From Paenibacillus amylolyticus (lineage in GTDB: Bacteria; Bacillota; Bacilli; Paenibacillales; Paenibacillaceae): a stretch of 64,000 nt of DNA. Below, piece after piece: positions 1 to 9,899 of the stretch. Below the pieces are notes generated by a model. It made no database searches and had not been told where the DNA came from. It worked only from the letters and a program-made list of their open reading frames with translations. Numbering within the stretch: position 1 is the stretch's first letter; every line of letters starts with the position of its first letter. A program made the translations under genes and the position numbers. Where the stretch lies: NCBI RefSeq assembly GCF_001570725.1, contig NZ_BCNV01000001.1, positions 2,852,001-2,916,000 on the forward strand, read 5' to 3'.

Positions 1-1408
1 TTTCGTTTACTTTCTGTGAAGAGTTATTGACCATATCAATGATCTGATCAAACGCCTGTCCTGTCATGGAAGACTGCTCAACACTGGCGGCTACAGCCTG
101 GACGCTTTGTCTCGTGTTTTCCTGCATTGCTTTGATGATGGCTGTAATTTCTTTGGTCGCCTCACCGCTTCGCTCTGCAAGCTTCCGGACTTCATCTGCG
201 ACTACGGCGAATCCTCGTCCTTGTTCTCCGGCACGTGCCGCTTCAATGGCTGCATTCAGCGCAAGCAGATTGGTCTGTTCAGCGATATCGTCAATCACTT
301 CAATGATGTCACCAATTTTACGGGAATCATCTTCAAGCTTGGTCATTTTCGTATTAACAGCTTGCATACCTTCCAATGATGTCTGTACAACAAGTCCACC
401 TTCACGAGCAGTTTTCACGGTATCATTGGACAGTTCGGCAGCTTCTTCCGCACTTGCAGCAACAGAGTTAATAGCCAGTGAAAGCTCCTTGAACAATTCG
501 GAGATGTTTCCTGCCTCGCTGGATTGGCTTGTGCTGGTACTTGCAATTTCCTGTGTGCTAGCTGAGATCTGTTCCGAAGAAGCGGCGACACTTTGGGAGT
601 TCATCACGATATTGTTGATTAAGTCTTTCAGGTTGTCGACCATACGATTCAGTGCCGCTGCGAGTTGACCCACTTCATCTTTACTGGAGATGTCTGACTT
701 GAGGGTCAGATTTCCGCCGGCAACTTCCGTAGCCAGACCCAGCATAGCCATGAGTGGCTTCGAAATGGAGCGAGAGATGATATATCCAATAAGGATACTG
801 AAGAGTACGGATGCAACTACCATAACAATGGTTACTGCAAAGGCAGTTGTGTAGGCTTCTTCAGACTTCGTGTTGGCCTGATCTGCCAACGTTACATTGA
901 GATTCACCAGGTCCGCGAGCGTTTTTACAACCTCATCACCAGGGGGTTTCAATGTCCCTTTCAGGAATGTAATAAACGCCGCATCATCATTTGATAACGC
1001 CATAGTGACACCTTGATCATAAATTTTCATATAGCTTGTATATTGGGTATCTAATCTACGAAGCAATTCCGTTTCTTCCGGGGTAGTGGCAAGAGGACGG
1101 TACGTAGCAAGTCGCTCCTCCATGGATTGACGAATCGTGGCAATACTTTCTGTAACTCTGGTTTGTTCTGCTGCTACCGTTTCGTAATTCAAATCACGTA
1201 CGTTAACCCGCAATCTCTGATATTCAACCTGAGCAGAAGAGAGCTCTCGAACCGAGATCAGATTGTTGTTGTACATCTCTTGCATCCGTTCGTTCGTACT
1301 TCTTAATGTAACCACTGAGTAGATTCCAAGGGCCGCAAGGATCATCGACACAATTAAAAACGCTGAGATAATCTTTGTTGCTGTTTTCAAATTTCCAAAC
1401 CACTTCAT
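1..1408 (-). CDS. Methyl-accepting chemotaxis protein (3' end outside window)
   Basis: Membrane chemoreceptor that signals to the CheA/CheW complex. Translation from the ATG at 1408 gives a start [12 protein letters not shown], a first membrane segment near residues 13-33, an extracellular four-helix-type sensor region, a second membrane segment near 187-209, a HAMP domain, then the cytoplasmic signalling coiled coil. The conserved hairpin tip is clear ([19 protein letters not shown], followed by [18 protein letters not shown]). AGGAGG lies a few bases before the ATG, which decides the start. About 469 residues are visible and the last part of the signalling domain is cut off by the window edge. 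The ligand cannot be inferred. The gene stands alone, with a long AT-rich upstream region. Confidence 0.95.
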   Translation of the reverse strand, partial: MKWFGNLKTATKIISAFLIVSMILAALGIYSVVTLRSTNERMQEMYNNNLISVRELSSAQVEYQRLRVNVRDLNYETVAAEQTRVTESIATIRQSMEERLATYRPLATTPEETELLRRLDTQYTSYMKIYDQGVTMALSNDDAAFITFLKGTLKPPGDEVVKTLADLVNLNVTLADQANTKSEEAYTTAFAVTIVMVVASVLFSILIGYIISRSISKPLMAMLGLATEVAGGNLTLKSDISSKDEVGQLAAALNRMVDNLKDLINNIVMNSQSVAASSEQISASTQEIASTSTSQSSEAGNISELFKELSLAINSVAASAEEAAELSNDTVKTAREGGLVVQTSLEGMQAVNTKMTKLEDDSRKIGDIIEVIDDIAEQTNLLALNAAIEAARAGEQGRGFAVVADEVRKLAERSGEATKEITAIIKAMQENTRQSVQAVAASVEQSSMTGQAFDQIIDMVNNSSQKVNE

Positions 1409-1948
1409 GTAATCTCCTCCTAGGCATCGTAGTGTCCAGTTATGTATATAACGCTTGGTAAACCCTTCTCTAGGTCGCGCTCCAGACAACTTACGATTTA
1501 TTTCGACAGAAATATATCAAAACTGAATAGGGAATTTTTAATTCTATAAATTTGCACTATTACGAATTTTTATTTTAGATATTAAGTTTCTACTTTTTTA
1601 TTAAGTAAATAACTAATTACCTGTTTATTGAAATCAACATTTTCACATATACGAAATTCAGATATTTTTCAATCATATTACATATGATTTATTAGACATA
1701 ACGCTAGCAAAATGTACGACTTCATTTTTATGATTTGGTAAGATACACTCTTGTAGTTCTTCAGACTAACGAAGATTATAATTCGTTAAAAATTGATGCC
1801 TTATTTTCATATATTCACAGTTCAACCCATGACTTAAGTCTAATAATTTGCAACTTTAACTAATGCCTTTGACATACAAAAAAATCAAACCCACATAAGG
1901 TGAGTTTGATTAAATACGTATCAATTCTATGGATTAGCATGAATAAAG
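1409..1948. other. Long AT-rich intergenic region
   Basis: About 540 bases without a convincing gene, strongly AT-rich between 1540 and 1880. It should hold the promoter of the chemoreceptor. I looked for a sigma-D type motif (TAAA, about 15 bases, GCCGATAT) and found none with correct spacing. The only other structure seen is the terminator of the next gene near 1883-1911. Confidence 0.6.
1878..1911 (-). terminator. Rho-independent terminator after the Vps62-like gene
   Basis: A 12-bp stem (1883-1894 with 1900-1911, one G-T wobble) and a 5-base loop are followed on the minus strand by a run of T residues (A residues 1878-1884 on plus). It lies about 40 bases past the stop codon of the 1949-2629 gene. 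Confidence 0.8.
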
Positions 1949-2629
1949 CTACGTGCCGTACAACTGCTCCAGTTCGACTAGGCGGTCCTTAATCCGCTGT
2001 GGAATAATGTGAAACAACTGGTCCCAAGTCATAAACATTTCCGGTTCCAACAGATACTCTTCGAACGCCATGGAAGGCACGAACGCCTTGGTCTGCAGAT
2101 AAGTCATTACTTGTGCATCAATCTGCTCATTCGTTTCAAAATACCCACGGAATAAATCATTCACGAGTAACCCATCACATCCGGCTTTGGTACCGGCAGC
2201 ACTATATAAGTCTGGCAATAATTCAAACACAACTGGCAGCGGTGAGAAAGCATGCTTGCCAGGCTGTGAATACAGACATACATGACGTCCAACCACATTA
2301 ACTCGATCCTTCAGCAACCCCCGCAGCACTTTACCATGAAAGCTGGCTTCACAGTCCACAACTTCACCGTCATGACCCACATATATCCACACATGTTCCA
2401 TCTCATACAGATGACCAATCTCATAATCCCACCAGATCGCAAACTCAATTACATATTGAACTGCTTCAGCCGGGAATTGAATATCCCTCTTGAACGAAGG
2501 CGATGGTCCTGAACGATCCAGCACAGAAACGCCAACAAAATCAGGATAAAAGGGTTCGTTCCGGTCAAACATCAATACAGGTGCAAAACTCATTGCAGTT
2601 TCAAGCATTTCTGTTTCGGACATTGCCAT
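1949..2629 (-). CDS. Hypothetical protein, Vps62-like
   Basis: A 226-residue soluble protein of unknown function. No signal peptide or membrane segment is visible. The central part (residues about 15-130) has an early 'APVLMFDRNEPFYP' segment, then YEIGHLYEMEHVWIYVG, CEASFHGK and later GKHAF. These resemble the conserved blocks of bacterial members of the Vps62-like family, which also have an E-H-x-W-x-Y segment and a later histidine. I judge that similarity by eye only. The C-terminal 60 residues have no recognisable motif. The gene is monocistronic with its own terminator. Confidence 0.6.
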   Translation of the reverse strand: MAMSETEMLETAMSFAPVLMFDRNEPFYPDFVGVSVLDRSGPSPSFKRDIQFPAEAVQYVIEFAIWWDYEIGHLYEMEHVWIYVGHDGEVVDCEASFHGKVLRGLLKDRVNVVGRHVCLYSQPGKHAFSPLPVVFELLPDLYSAAGTKAGCDGLLVNDLFRGYFETNEQIDAQVMTYLQTKAFVPSMAFEEYLLEPEMFMTWDQLFHIIPQRIKDRLVELEQLYGT

Positions 2630-2702
2630 GGTCGGTATCCCCCATTTTCATCGATGTTACAACTATATTAACAGAGAATTGTATAGGTGTTAACGCATAG
2701 AA

Positions 2703-2737
2703 TAAGCCCACAACCGAATAAGTTCCAGTTGCAGGCT
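2703..2737 (-). terminator. Probable terminator after cupin gene
   Basis: An imperfect inverted repeat of about 11 bp (AAGCCCACAAC near 2706 and GTTGCAGGCTT near 2727; mismatches become G-T pairs on the minus-strand RNA). It lies downstream of the 2772-3365 gene. The following T tract is poor, so this is a moderate call. Confidence 0.45.
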
Positions 2738-2771
2738 TGAATGGTTCTATTTTATTAGAGAGGAATTGTCC

Positions 2772-3365
2772 CTAGTCTTTAGATCCTTTGGTTGGTTTGG
2801 ATGCATTGGATGGTTGGGTAGACAGGTCAGAAACAGCAGTATCACACCCTATTGGAGGGCCCAGAATGGCATCATTTTTAATGGATGCAACGGCTCTGGC
2901 ATATGCCTCTTCATCCAAACAGTACGCGCGGTGAGCCACCTCCGGCGGTGTAGCTGCCAAGAAATCCGCTCCAAACACAATATCAGGCGTTGGTTGATCA
3001 AAGATAGTTAATACATATACATCATCTGTCTCAGCCACAAACCAGTGAAACCAGCCTTTCGGAAATACCACAACCTGACCTGGTTTCAGACGGTATGTCA
3101 ATCGTTCACGTGTAAAAGGGTTGAATACTGACGCTGTAATTTCACCGGTGATGACCACAACCATCTCCGTGACATTGGTGTGCCAGTGCGGCTGCACAAT
3201 AATTCCTTTGCTTAAGTACACGTTGAAGAAACCATTTGCAATGGTCGGCAGCTGTTCTCCAAACAACTGGGTTATATAGTTGCGTGAATCCCTCTGATAA
3301 TTGACAACCGCATTAGAATCGGCAGCTAACGGAACATTCGGAGCTTGCAAAATCGGATCAATCAT
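2772..3365 (-). CDS. Cupin domain protein
   Basis: A 197-residue protein with one cupin beta-barrel at about residues 45-135. It shows the metal-binding first motif (PHWHTNVTEMVVVITGE, with two His and a Glu) and the second motif (PGQVVVFPKGWFHWFV). Small oxalate-decarboxylase-like and spore-associated cupins have this form. No signal peptide is present. It is a paralogue of the cupin at 33515-34336: both share the N-VVxPHxHxNxTE core, the 'FNPFT' segment, PGQV..P.GWxH, and a C-terminal 'YCLDE' segment followed by 'GPP'. The tail after residue 180 is Ser/Thr/Lys-rich. Substrate unknown. Confidence 0.8.
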   Translation of the reverse strand: MIDPILQAPNVPLAADSNAVVNYQRDSRNYITQLFGEQLPTIANGFFNVYLSKGIIVQPHWHTNVTEMVVVITGEITASVFNPFTRERLTYRLKPGQVVVFPKGWFHWFVAETDDVYVLTIFDQPTPDIVFGADFLAATPPEVAHRAYCLDEEAYARAVASIKNDAILGPPIGCDTAVSDLSTQPSNASKPTKGSKD

Positions 3366-3606
3366 ACGGTTATTTCTCCTCCTTGGGCATACATCTCATT
3401 GTTGTACTGTATGCCGAGGAAATGCGACTCATACCTGTGTCCGTAGACATCGTTCCTTTTTATAAAAGTATTCAAGCAAGTCAGACTCTATCTCAAAATG
3501 GAAGTCTCTGAATGGCTTTGATATAATTCATCTATTATTAGTTATACAGGATACTTGGTGCAATAGTAGCTTAGCTTCAATTGGTACAGAACGAAAGGAG
3601 CATACC

Positions 3607-5145
3607 ATGATTCCTAATGTTGGAGATATATACTGCGTGTACATCGAAAAATTACAACAATATGCCGCCTGCCAGGTAACTGGACTCAAAGAAACGGAGG
3701 GTAAAACGTCCGACACGCTTGCCTCAGTTCTTCAATTGGATTGGACTGGTGACCAACTGCCTAATGAAATGCAGCTTCATCAGATGAAGCCATTGATCTG
3801 TAATTTCTATTTCTGGAATGACAGAGTTGATCATAGTTTCGTGAGTGCTATTGTTCCTTCACAGTATGTGCTTGCAGGCAACCTCCCTCCACTCTTCACC
3901 GAGGAAACGAATACGTATGGGGGAGGCTGGCCGATCGGAGAAAAGCTCTATCTCCAGCGTGAATGGGAAGGTATCGATGCGATCCGAAGAGCAGAGTTCA
4001 AACAAGCTGTGCATGATGACGAAGAAGTCATGATTGGCGATCGTGTAATGCGGCGCAGTACGAGTACACTCCGCGATTTCAGCCCTAAGTCTGAGGAAGA
4101 TGTAACCGAGCTCGCACAGCTACATTGTCTAACACATATTGAGATGAATGGATATACGGAATCGATCTTTCCATTTATAGAGGACAACCCGTTTATTAAT
4201 GAACTTCATATCATAGATCATAGTCAAAGGATTCTGGATATCAGCAAGAGCCACCTGACCAAACTTATTGTGGATGTCAGCGGGTTGAGGGAGTTAATTT
4301 TGAACACGAAAATGACGAGTCTGAATTTCACAGGTGAGCTGTCTCCAGATCTGCGTATCGTGGCTCTCAAAGACGGTAAATGCATCACTCTCAATGTTCC
4401 ATCGGGCCTGCCACAGGTCACGGGTATCTCACGACTTGAAGGTCTGCATATCAGAGATATCACGGAGCTCAATCTGGAGCCACTTGTGCAGTATTATCCT
4501 GAGCTTTCAGAGTTGCGATTGTGGGGTAAACCCGGCAATGTATCCCATATAGAATCGATTCAGCATTTGGCGAATTTGCAAACCTTCACTACATATGACC
4601 TGTTCGACTTCAATGGTGATCAATTCCCTGATCCAGAGCAGCTTCCAAAATTGACTACGCTGTGGCTAACCAGTCTGCCTGCCGATGCAGCCAAGTCGAT
4701 CAAAACAAAATATAAAAAATTTGCTGCTGCCGGATTTGATGTGGAGATCACCAAAGGACGCAAACCGGAATGGCTTGCGGAGAACCTGAACAATCCGTTT
4801 CGGGATTGGGATGGACGGGACCACATTAAGGCAGCTCACGCCAAAAAAGCAGCCCAATTGTACAAGCAGTGCTTGAAGGAAATCCGTCAATTAAGTCAAG
4901 ATTGCAACAATCAGGAAGCTTTGCAAAAACAACTCGTCTCCATGGTTGAGAACTACACACAAACCTTCAACAAGGTGGATGCCAAGACCGGCTTTATTGA
5001 AACTGTTGAGCGGGAAGAGATTTATGTTGTTCTTGAGGGGTTACTGGATCAGTTGCAGCAGAATTTGGAACTGCGTCAACATGATTCGTTCAAGGTTAAT
5101 CACGAGGAATTATATGAGGTATTTGATCGTTTGAGGGATTTCTAG
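3607..5145 (+). CDS. LRR-like hypothetical protein
   Basis: A 512-residue soluble protein without a signal peptide. Residues 1-130 form an unrecognised beta-rich region. Residues about 170-370 contain leucine-rich-repeat-like lines (for example LTKLIVDVSGLRELIL, YPELSELRLWG, LPKLTTLWLTSLP). The C-terminal 110 residues are helical and Gln/Lys-rich, probably coiled coil. AAAGGAG stands about 7 bases before the ATG. It faces away from the upstream cupin gene and ends in a strong hairpin. LRR proteins of this sort are usually binding scaffolds; the partner is unknown. Confidence 0.65.
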   Translation: MIPNVGDIYCVYIEKLQQYAACQVTGLKETEGKTSDTLASVLQLDWTGDQLPNEMQLHQMKPLICNFYFWNDRVDHSFVSAIVPSQYVLAGNLPPLFTEETNTYGGGWPIGEKLYLQREWEGIDAIRRAEFKQAVHDDEEVMIGDRVMRRSTSTLRDFSPKSEEDVTELAQLHCLTHIEMNGYTESIFPFIEDNPFINELHIIDHSQRILDISKSHLTKLIVDVSGLRELILNTKMTSLNFTGELSPDLRIVALKDGKCITLNVPSGLPQVTGISRLEGLHIRDITELNLEPLVQYYPELSELRLWGKPGNVSHIESIQHLANLQTFTTYDLFDFNGDQFPDPEQLPKLTTLWLTSLPADAAKSIKTKYKKFAAAGFDVEITKGRKPEWLAENLNNPFRDWDGRDHIKAAHAKKAAQLYKQCLKEIRQLSQDCNNQEALQKQLVSMVENYTQTFNKVDAKTGFIETVEREEIYVVLEGLLDQLQQNLELRQHDSFKVNHEELYEVFDRLRDF

Positions 5146-5168
5146 TTCACCAATAAACCGTTGTTTAC

Positions 5169-5210
5169 GCAAAAGGGTCCTGTTATGAACATGGCAGGAC
5201 CCTCTTTTGC
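5169..5210. terminator. Bidirectional terminator
   Basis: Stem GGGTCCTG (5175-5182) with CAGGACCC (5195-5202), flanked by A and T runs that extend the pairing (GCAAAA/TTTTGC). It separates two convergent genes, the LRR-like gene and the GntR operon, and can serve both. Confidence 0.9.
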
Positions 5211-5220
5211 ACCCCCGACC

Positions 5221-5943
5221 TCAAGTGTCGTAGCTCACCAGATAATGATGAAGTTCCGTGTTGTAACAGCCGATACTGTGCTCAATTAATCTGCCTTCTC
5301 CATCGAAGGAGTTACGCAGGCGCTTGAGCACATGTGTCCCCGGGGGAATCTTCAACAGTTGGCATACCTCAGGAGCTGCAGGTTCTACAAAGAAACGGTC
5401 TTTGAAGTTCTCCAGCAAAATGTCGTTCTCCTCCAGTGAGTCATACAGCGATTGGATATCTCCATTCATTTCTTCTTTGCCTCCGCCGGGCAATGCAGCT
5501 GCTGCCAAGAAGTGTATCAGATGAATATAAGGTTGTCCGTTAAGAATGTAGAGCCTTTCAATACGCTGGCGATGCGGCCCATAGAGACCATATTCCTCCG
5601 TTCCAGTATTATTGGTGAGTAAACGGGAATTCAGAACTTTCTTTTCCAGCTTTTGACCCTCTTCTACGAGCAGCTCCGTAAACCGTTTGCCCTTTGAGAG
5701 CTTCTGATGAGAGGTATTGCGCATCACAATTGTGCCAACACCGCTTTTCTTCTGCACGTAACCTTCCTGCGCCAGCTCTTGGACCGCACCGCGGACTGTC
5801 ATTTTACTGACGCCAAATTCTTTCTCCAGCTGTGGTTCAGAGGGGATGATGCTTCCAAGAGGATATACTCCATGTAGAATCCGATCTTTAAGAATTTTTT
5901 GGATTTGCTGATATAAAGGACCTTGCTTGCGCTTCAGAGACAC
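5221..5943 (-). CDS. GntR-family (UTRA) transcriptional regulator
   Basis: A 240-residue regulator. A winged helix-turn-helix occupies about residues 8-75 (PSEPQLEKEFGVSKMTVRGAVQELAQEGYV). It is followed by a UTRA ligand-binding domain at about 95-232, the HutC subfamily arrangement that usually binds a sugar or sugar phosphate. The start is a GTG at 5943, since an in-frame stop precedes it directly. It is the last gene of the amidohydrolase/lyase/aldolase/kinase operon, 10 bases after the kinase, so it probably senses a pathway intermediate and represses the operon. The promoter should be upstream of 9899. Confidence 0.9.
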   Translation of the reverse strand: MSLKRKQGPLYQQIQKILKDRILHGVYPLGSIIPSEPQLEKEFGVSKMTVRGAVQELAQEGYVQKKSGVGTIVMRNTSHQKLSKGKRFTELLVEEGQKLEKKVLNSRLLTNNTGTEEYGLYGPHRQRIERLYILNGQPYIHLIHFLAAAALPGGGKEEMNGDIQSLYDSLEENDILLENFKDRFFVEPAAPEVCQLLKIPPGTHVLKRLRNSFDGEGRLIEHSIGCYNTELHHYLVSYDT

Positions 5944-5953
5944 TCACTGTTCA

Positions 5954-6967
5954 CTACCTTTCAACATCTGAGGGATGGTCCGACAGCGCGCGGAGCACCT
6001 CATTCTCGGTAAAAAGCGCTGTATCGCCTTGAGTGGTATGGGCCAGCATCGCTGCCGCCACTGCCAAATTAACCGTGTACTCGTGTGGGTATTCCTGCAA
6101 TTCTCCATGGATGATGGTGCTAGCAAATACATCGCCGGCACCGATCCGGTCGTACACCGGGAAAGTCATCTTGCGGGAAAATACGAACGTACCTTGATGA
6201 TAGATATATCCTGTCAAGGAATGCGTATGGTCCGTGTTAATCTCTCGGTGGGTTCCTGCTACCGTTCCGATTCCGAAGCGCTTTGCAACTTCAGGGATCG
6301 CTTGTTTCATCTGTGTTATTCTATCATATTCTCCGGTTCCGATGCCAAGAATACACTTCGCATCCCTCTCATTCATTAGCACCAAATCTGCCAGCCCCAG
6401 CAGTTCCTCATAATGCGGGCGGGCCTTGACATAACCATCTGTCCCCCATAACGCGGGACGGTAATTACAATCAAATACAACCTTCCCCCCAGCATTCCTC
6501 ACTTCCTCAGCAAGCCGTTTCATCTGCTTGCGCACGCCATCATTCATAGCCAGCGTAATACCACATAAATGAAGAACATCGATCCGGGATGCAAGATCCT
6601 TCATATCATAATTGGCCGCGTCCGCGGTATTGAAACTGCTGCCCAGCCGGTCTGTGTAAGTGACTCTGCCAGGGCGGGCTCCAAAACCATTCTCCAGAAA
6701 GTACATCCCAAGGTGTTTACCACCCAGGCTAATAAGAGAGGTATCTACCCCCAGCTTGCGCAGATAAGCGAGAGCCGCTTCACCCACCGGAGTTTCCGGT
6801 AAAGTCGTAATAAGAGCACCGTTATGGCCGTATCTCGCTAGTGCCGCCGTTACATTCACCCCGCTGCCGGAAAAAGAATACTCCAGCCTGCTGCTCTGGA
6901 CCAGTGTTTCGTAGCCCGGAACCTGCAGCCGCATCATCACTTCACCAAATGCAGCAACCCTAGGCAT
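5954..6967 (-). CDS. PfkB-family sugar kinase, probably 2-keto-3-deoxygluconate kinase
   Basis: A 337-residue ribokinase-fold kinase. It has the N-terminal substrate motif (SGSGVNVTAALARYG, near residue 33) and the C-terminal signature DRIGAGDVFAS, whose GAGD carries the catalytic Asp. Its length and its 'FDCNYRPALW' segment fit the 2-keto-3-deoxygluconate kinase branch. The start overlaps the end of the aldolase gene by 8 bases. In context it would phosphorylate the 2-keto-3-deoxy acid released by the PLP lyase so that the aldolase can split it. If the substrate enters already phosphorylated, its role would differ; the sequence does not decide this. Confidence 0.85.
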   Translation of the reverse strand: MPRVAAFGEVMMRLQVPGYETLVQSSRLEYSFSGSGVNVTAALARYGHNGALITTLPETPVGEAALAYLRKLGVDTSLISLGGKHLGMYFLENGFGARPGRVTYTDRLGSSFNTADAANYDMKDLASRIDVLHLCGITLAMNDGVRKQMKRLAEEVRNAGGKVVFDCNYRPALWGTDGYVKARPHYEELLGLADLVLMNERDAKCILGIGTGEYDRITQMKQAIPEVAKRFGIGTVAGTHREINTDHTHSLTGYIYHQGTFVFSRKMTFPVYDRIGAGDVFASTIIHGELQEYPHEYTVNLAVAAAMLAHTTQGDTALFTENEVLRALSDHPSDVER

Positions 6968-7715
6968 ATCGGTCCACCAGTGATTTCATTGTTTCGAGCA
7001 GTCTGCGGACATCCTGTACGTTTGTATTCCCGGTCTGCGTCTCAATAATTGAAGAATAGACATGTGGTATAACCTGAGGTACGCCTGCCTGTAGTGCAAT
7101 CTCTAGAATGGGTCCAAAGTTGTCCAGATCGATTCCGCCTGTAGGCTCCAGAGCAAAAGACGCTTCTCCACAAGCCTTGGCAACAGCACGGTACTCCTCT
7201 TCCAGTTTCAACCCCTGCATCGGATAATATTTGAGCGCGTTCCCTCCCATGTCACGAACCAGTGCAATGGCGGCATGAACCGGAACAATGGCCTGCGGAG
7301 TGGTTGCTGAACTGATGGGGCCAGTCGATATATTTACATAGCCTGGCTGTCCGCACGGAGATACCAGGCAGTTAATCCAACTATCTTTAGGTCCCAGGTT
7401 GACACGGGTTGCCCCCACCGCCGGGAATACCTGATTGATATGGCTTCCCGGATAACTCGCTGCAATCTCCGCCACAACTGCAGCCTGACGGCTGTCTCCA
7501 GCCCCGAGTCCGATAGATACGGCATCTTGAATCGCCTGACCATATTCAGCCATGGCGACTACAGCTTCCTCCGACGTAGCATAATTTTTGGAGAGCACAC
7601 CAACAAGTACATATCCTTCCGCAGCCTCGTACACATCCTTGGCGTTCCCGATACTGCCGGCCAGTACATTAATTGCGGCCCTGTTCTTATACAGACACTG
7701 CTGAATATGACTCAT
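6960..7715 (-). CDS. dgaF: KDGP aldolase, DgaF-like
   Basis: A 251-residue class I aldolase-type protein. It resembles the DgaF family, which cleaves 2-keto-3-deoxygluconate 6-phosphate to pyruvate and glyceraldehyde 3-phosphate in D-glucosaminate catabolism. Visible family segments are SIGLGAGDSRQ, the 'VSPCGQPGYVNISTGPISS' stretch, GGNALKYYPMQGL (with the probable Schiff-base Lys) and LEPTGGIDLDNF. GGGAGG precedes the ATG at 7715. The start overlaps the stop of the SelA-like gene by four bases (ATGA), typical of translational coupling. It is distinct from the short Eda-type KDPG aldolases. Confidence 0.85.
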   Translation of the reverse strand: MSHIQQCLYKNRAAINVLAGSIGNAKDVYEAAEGYVLVGVLSKNYATSEEAVVAMAEYGQAIQDAVSIGLGAGDSRQAAVVAEIAASYPGSHINQVFPAVGATRVNLGPKDSWINCLVSPCGQPGYVNISTGPISSATTPQAIVPVHAAIALVRDMGGNALKYYPMQGLKLEEEYRAVAKACGEASFALEPTGGIDLDNFGPILEIALQAGVPQVIPHVYSSIIETQTGNTNVQDVRRLLETMKSLVDRYA

Positions 7716-8821
7716 TCCGGTTTGCCTCCCACGATTTCATGTATTCTGCTGACTATGACCTGCATATCATCCCCTTGCAGCGACCTTGGATCAATATCAA
7801 AATAACCCTGCTTGACGCCATAGTCTCGGGTATATACCGCAATTAATCCTTCACGTAACTGGTCATTCACTTTCTTCGCATCCACCCCAGCAAGAGAGGA
7901 ATCAATTTGGACACGCCCCCGAAAAATCGATCTGCCGGCTTCATCCTGCACGATGCGGACCGAAACACCAGGAAGTCTATCCAGTGGCTGAAGACCCTCC
8001 AGAATCTGCTTCTCTCGTTCGCTATTATCCGCTTTGTTTTGGTATTCATCTAGCGCTTGAAGTAACCCAAAAATAGTCTCTTTGCCAACCTTCATGCTGC
8101 GGCCAATCCCGTGTAGCTGCACCTTAAGCCACTCCACATATTTCTTTTTGCCAGCGACAATGCCGGAACTAGGGCCTTCAATAGCTTTCGAGCCGCTGTA
8201 AATGGCCAGATCCGAAAATTGGATATATTTGTGCAGATCCTCTTCCGCTGCCGCATCAACAATCAGCGGCACCCCTCTATGCTGTGCAACCTCCCAGGCC
8301 TCTTCCAAAGAGATCATGTTTTTCTGGACAGCGTGATGGGATTTAACATAAAGAATGGCTGCAGTACGTTCACCAATTGCCTGATCGATATGCTCCTTAC
8401 GGCCTTCATTGGCGTATCCGACTTCCACTACCCGGCCGCCGCCAAGGAATATCATGGTTTCAACCGGCGCTCCATAGTGCACATTATGACCCTTTAGCAT
8501 AATAATTTCATTTTTCAATACCGGTTCCTGGTGCAGACGAAGGCTGAGACGTGGATCTCCGCCAGTCACCATGGCTGCTACCGACAGCGTAATACCACTG
8601 GATGCGGAGTTCGCCACAACCGCGCTTTCCGAACCAAGTAACTGTGCAATATATTCTCCGGATTTGTCCACAAGATCCGCAATCTCCACGTAACGCTGTC
8701 CGCCCTGTTTCATCGCATCCATGACGGAATCCGTTGGTGCGGAAACGCCAAGGATGCTCATTCTCCCACTGGCATTAATAACACGCTTCAATCCATATTT
8801 AGCTTGTAATGAGTGACCCAT
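7712..8821 (-). CDS. dgaE: SelA-like PLP lyase, DgaE-like
   Basis: A 369-residue pyridoxal-phosphate enzyme of the selenocysteine-synthase-like branch that includes D-glucosaminate-6-phosphate ammonia lyase. The start MGHSLQAKYGLKRVINASGRM fits the family, and GGAGT stands 7 bases before the ATG at 8821, so I prefer it over longer upstream forms. The PLP lysine is probably that in IYSGSKAIEGPSSG. An Asp-rich 'LIVDAAAEED' cofactor segment precedes it. It overlaps the amidohydrolase by 23 bases. Expected reaction: loss of ammonia from a 2-amino-2-deoxy sugar acid, giving a 2-keto-3-deoxy acid. The exact substrate is an inference. Confidence 0.8.
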   Translation of the reverse strand: MGHSLQAKYGLKRVINASGRMSILGVSAPTDSVMDAMKQGGQRYVEIADLVDKSGEYIAQLLGSESAVVANSASSGITLSVAAMVTGGDPRLSLRLHQEPVLKNEIIMLKGHNVHYGAPVETMIFLGGGRVVEVGYANEGRKEHIDQAIGERTAAILYVKSHHAVQKNMISLEEAWEVAQHRGVPLIVDAAAEEDLHKYIQFSDLAIYSGSKAIEGPSSGIVAGKKKYVEWLKVQLHGIGRSMKVGKETIFGLLQALDEYQNKADNSEREKQILEGLQPLDRLPGVSVRIVQDEAGRSIFRGRVQIDSSLAGVDAKKVNDQLREGLIAVYTRDYGVKQGYFDIDPRSLQGDDMQVIVSRIHEIVGGKPE

Positions 8822-9899
8822 TAGCAAAGACTCCTTTAGCCTCAATATAGTGTTGCGTAACCCGGACATCACCTTCCGAGTCCTCAAGTTGCTTTTCGCC
8901 TGCTTCCAGGGAAAACAAAGTCAGGTTCGCCTGCTGTCCCACCCTAATCAGCCCGAGCTCCGGCTTACCAAGCCACTCGGCCGGACTTCTTGTAACCGCG
9001 CGGATGACTTCTTCCAAACTGTAGCCGAGGTATAGAAATTTCGTCAGCACATTCGACATACTGTATACCGGACCATTCATACGATTGCCTCGGTAAATGT
9101 CCGTACTGATTGTATTTAGCGCAATGCCTGCAGCCTTGGCCTGTTCTGCGATGCGGAAGGAGAAGCTCGCTGTGCCATGCCCCACATCCAGATGAACTCC
9201 CCGAGCAGCAGCATCCAGTAATTCTTGCATCGGTGTGCCATCCGGATGAAACAGATTGTTGGACTTGCCGTTAAGGTAATGGGTGATTACATCGCCCGAC
9301 TGTAGCAGCTCCAGCACATCAGAGATAGCGGGCGGGGCAGAACCGATGTGAACCATAAGCGGAAGCTTCGTTTCTTCCGAGAGTGTGCGTGCCAACTTGA
9401 GTGGCTGTATGCCGCTGTCTTTGACCACACTTTGGCTGATGCGGGCTTTCAGACCAACAATGAAATCAGGATAAGCCGCTGCTGCCTCCAGGACCTTGCG
9501 CCGGTCAATCCATTCCAGCTGCGACAATTCATCCGTCCGTTCGAGCCCGATGCTTGAAATGTTCAACAGAGCAAATACTTGGGTGGCAGCCTGTAGTCTT
9601 GCGGCATAAAAAGCTCCAATTCGGTCTGCACCGCAGCTTCCGGCATCTACAAGCGTTGTTACCCCCTGCTTCACACCAATTTCGTCGATATCATCGCCAT
9701 AGGGATCAAGCTCCTGGACGGCATGCACATGCAGATCAATCCACCCACTGGACACATATAACCCTGAACAATCTAGCTCATTTTCTCCTTCAGCCTGTCC
9801 TGGCGGTGTAATGGCGGTGATGATCCCTTCCTGAATGGCAATATCCATAATCCGCCCGTCAACAAGCTGCAAATTACGCAGCACATTCTCTGTGCCCAC
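8799..9899 (-). CDS. Amidohydrolase/deacetylase-family metallohydrolase
   Basis: A 366-residue metal-dependent amidohydrolase. The HxH metal motif is in GWIDLHVHAVQELDPYG (near residue 55). A probable carboxylated Lys is in the segment FIVGLKARIS, further His ligands in PLMVHIG and DVITHYLNG, and the late Asp in TISTDIYRGN. These fit the amidohydrolase/deacetylase family often annotated dihydroorotase-like and found beside SelA-like lyases. It is the first gene of the operon. Its likely job is to remove an N-acyl group from an amino-sugar acid before the lyase acts; that substrate is inferred from context alone. Confidence 0.85.
   Translation of the reverse strand: MGTENVLRNLQLVDGRIMDIAIQEGIITAITPPGQAEGENELDCSGLYVSSGWIDLHVHAVQELDPYGDDIDEIGVKQGVTTLVDAGSCGADRIGAFYAARLQAATQVFALLNISSIGLERTDELSQLEWIDRRKVLEAAAAYPDFIVGLKARISQSVVKDSGIQPLKLARTLSEETKLPLMVHIGSAPPAISDVLELLQSGDVITHYLNGKSNNLFHPDGTPMQELLDAAARGVHLDVGHGTASFSFRIAEQAKAAGIALNTISTDIYRGNRMNGPVYSMSNVLTKFLYLGYSLEEVIRAVTRSPAEWLGKPELGLIRVGQQANLTLFSLEAGEKQLEDSEGDVRVTQHYIEAKGVFANGSLITS

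Noticed and set aside
1409-1880. A sigma-D promoter for the chemoreceptor
   Set aside because: TAAA and GTCGAAAT elements occur, but their distance is about 29 bases instead of about 15.
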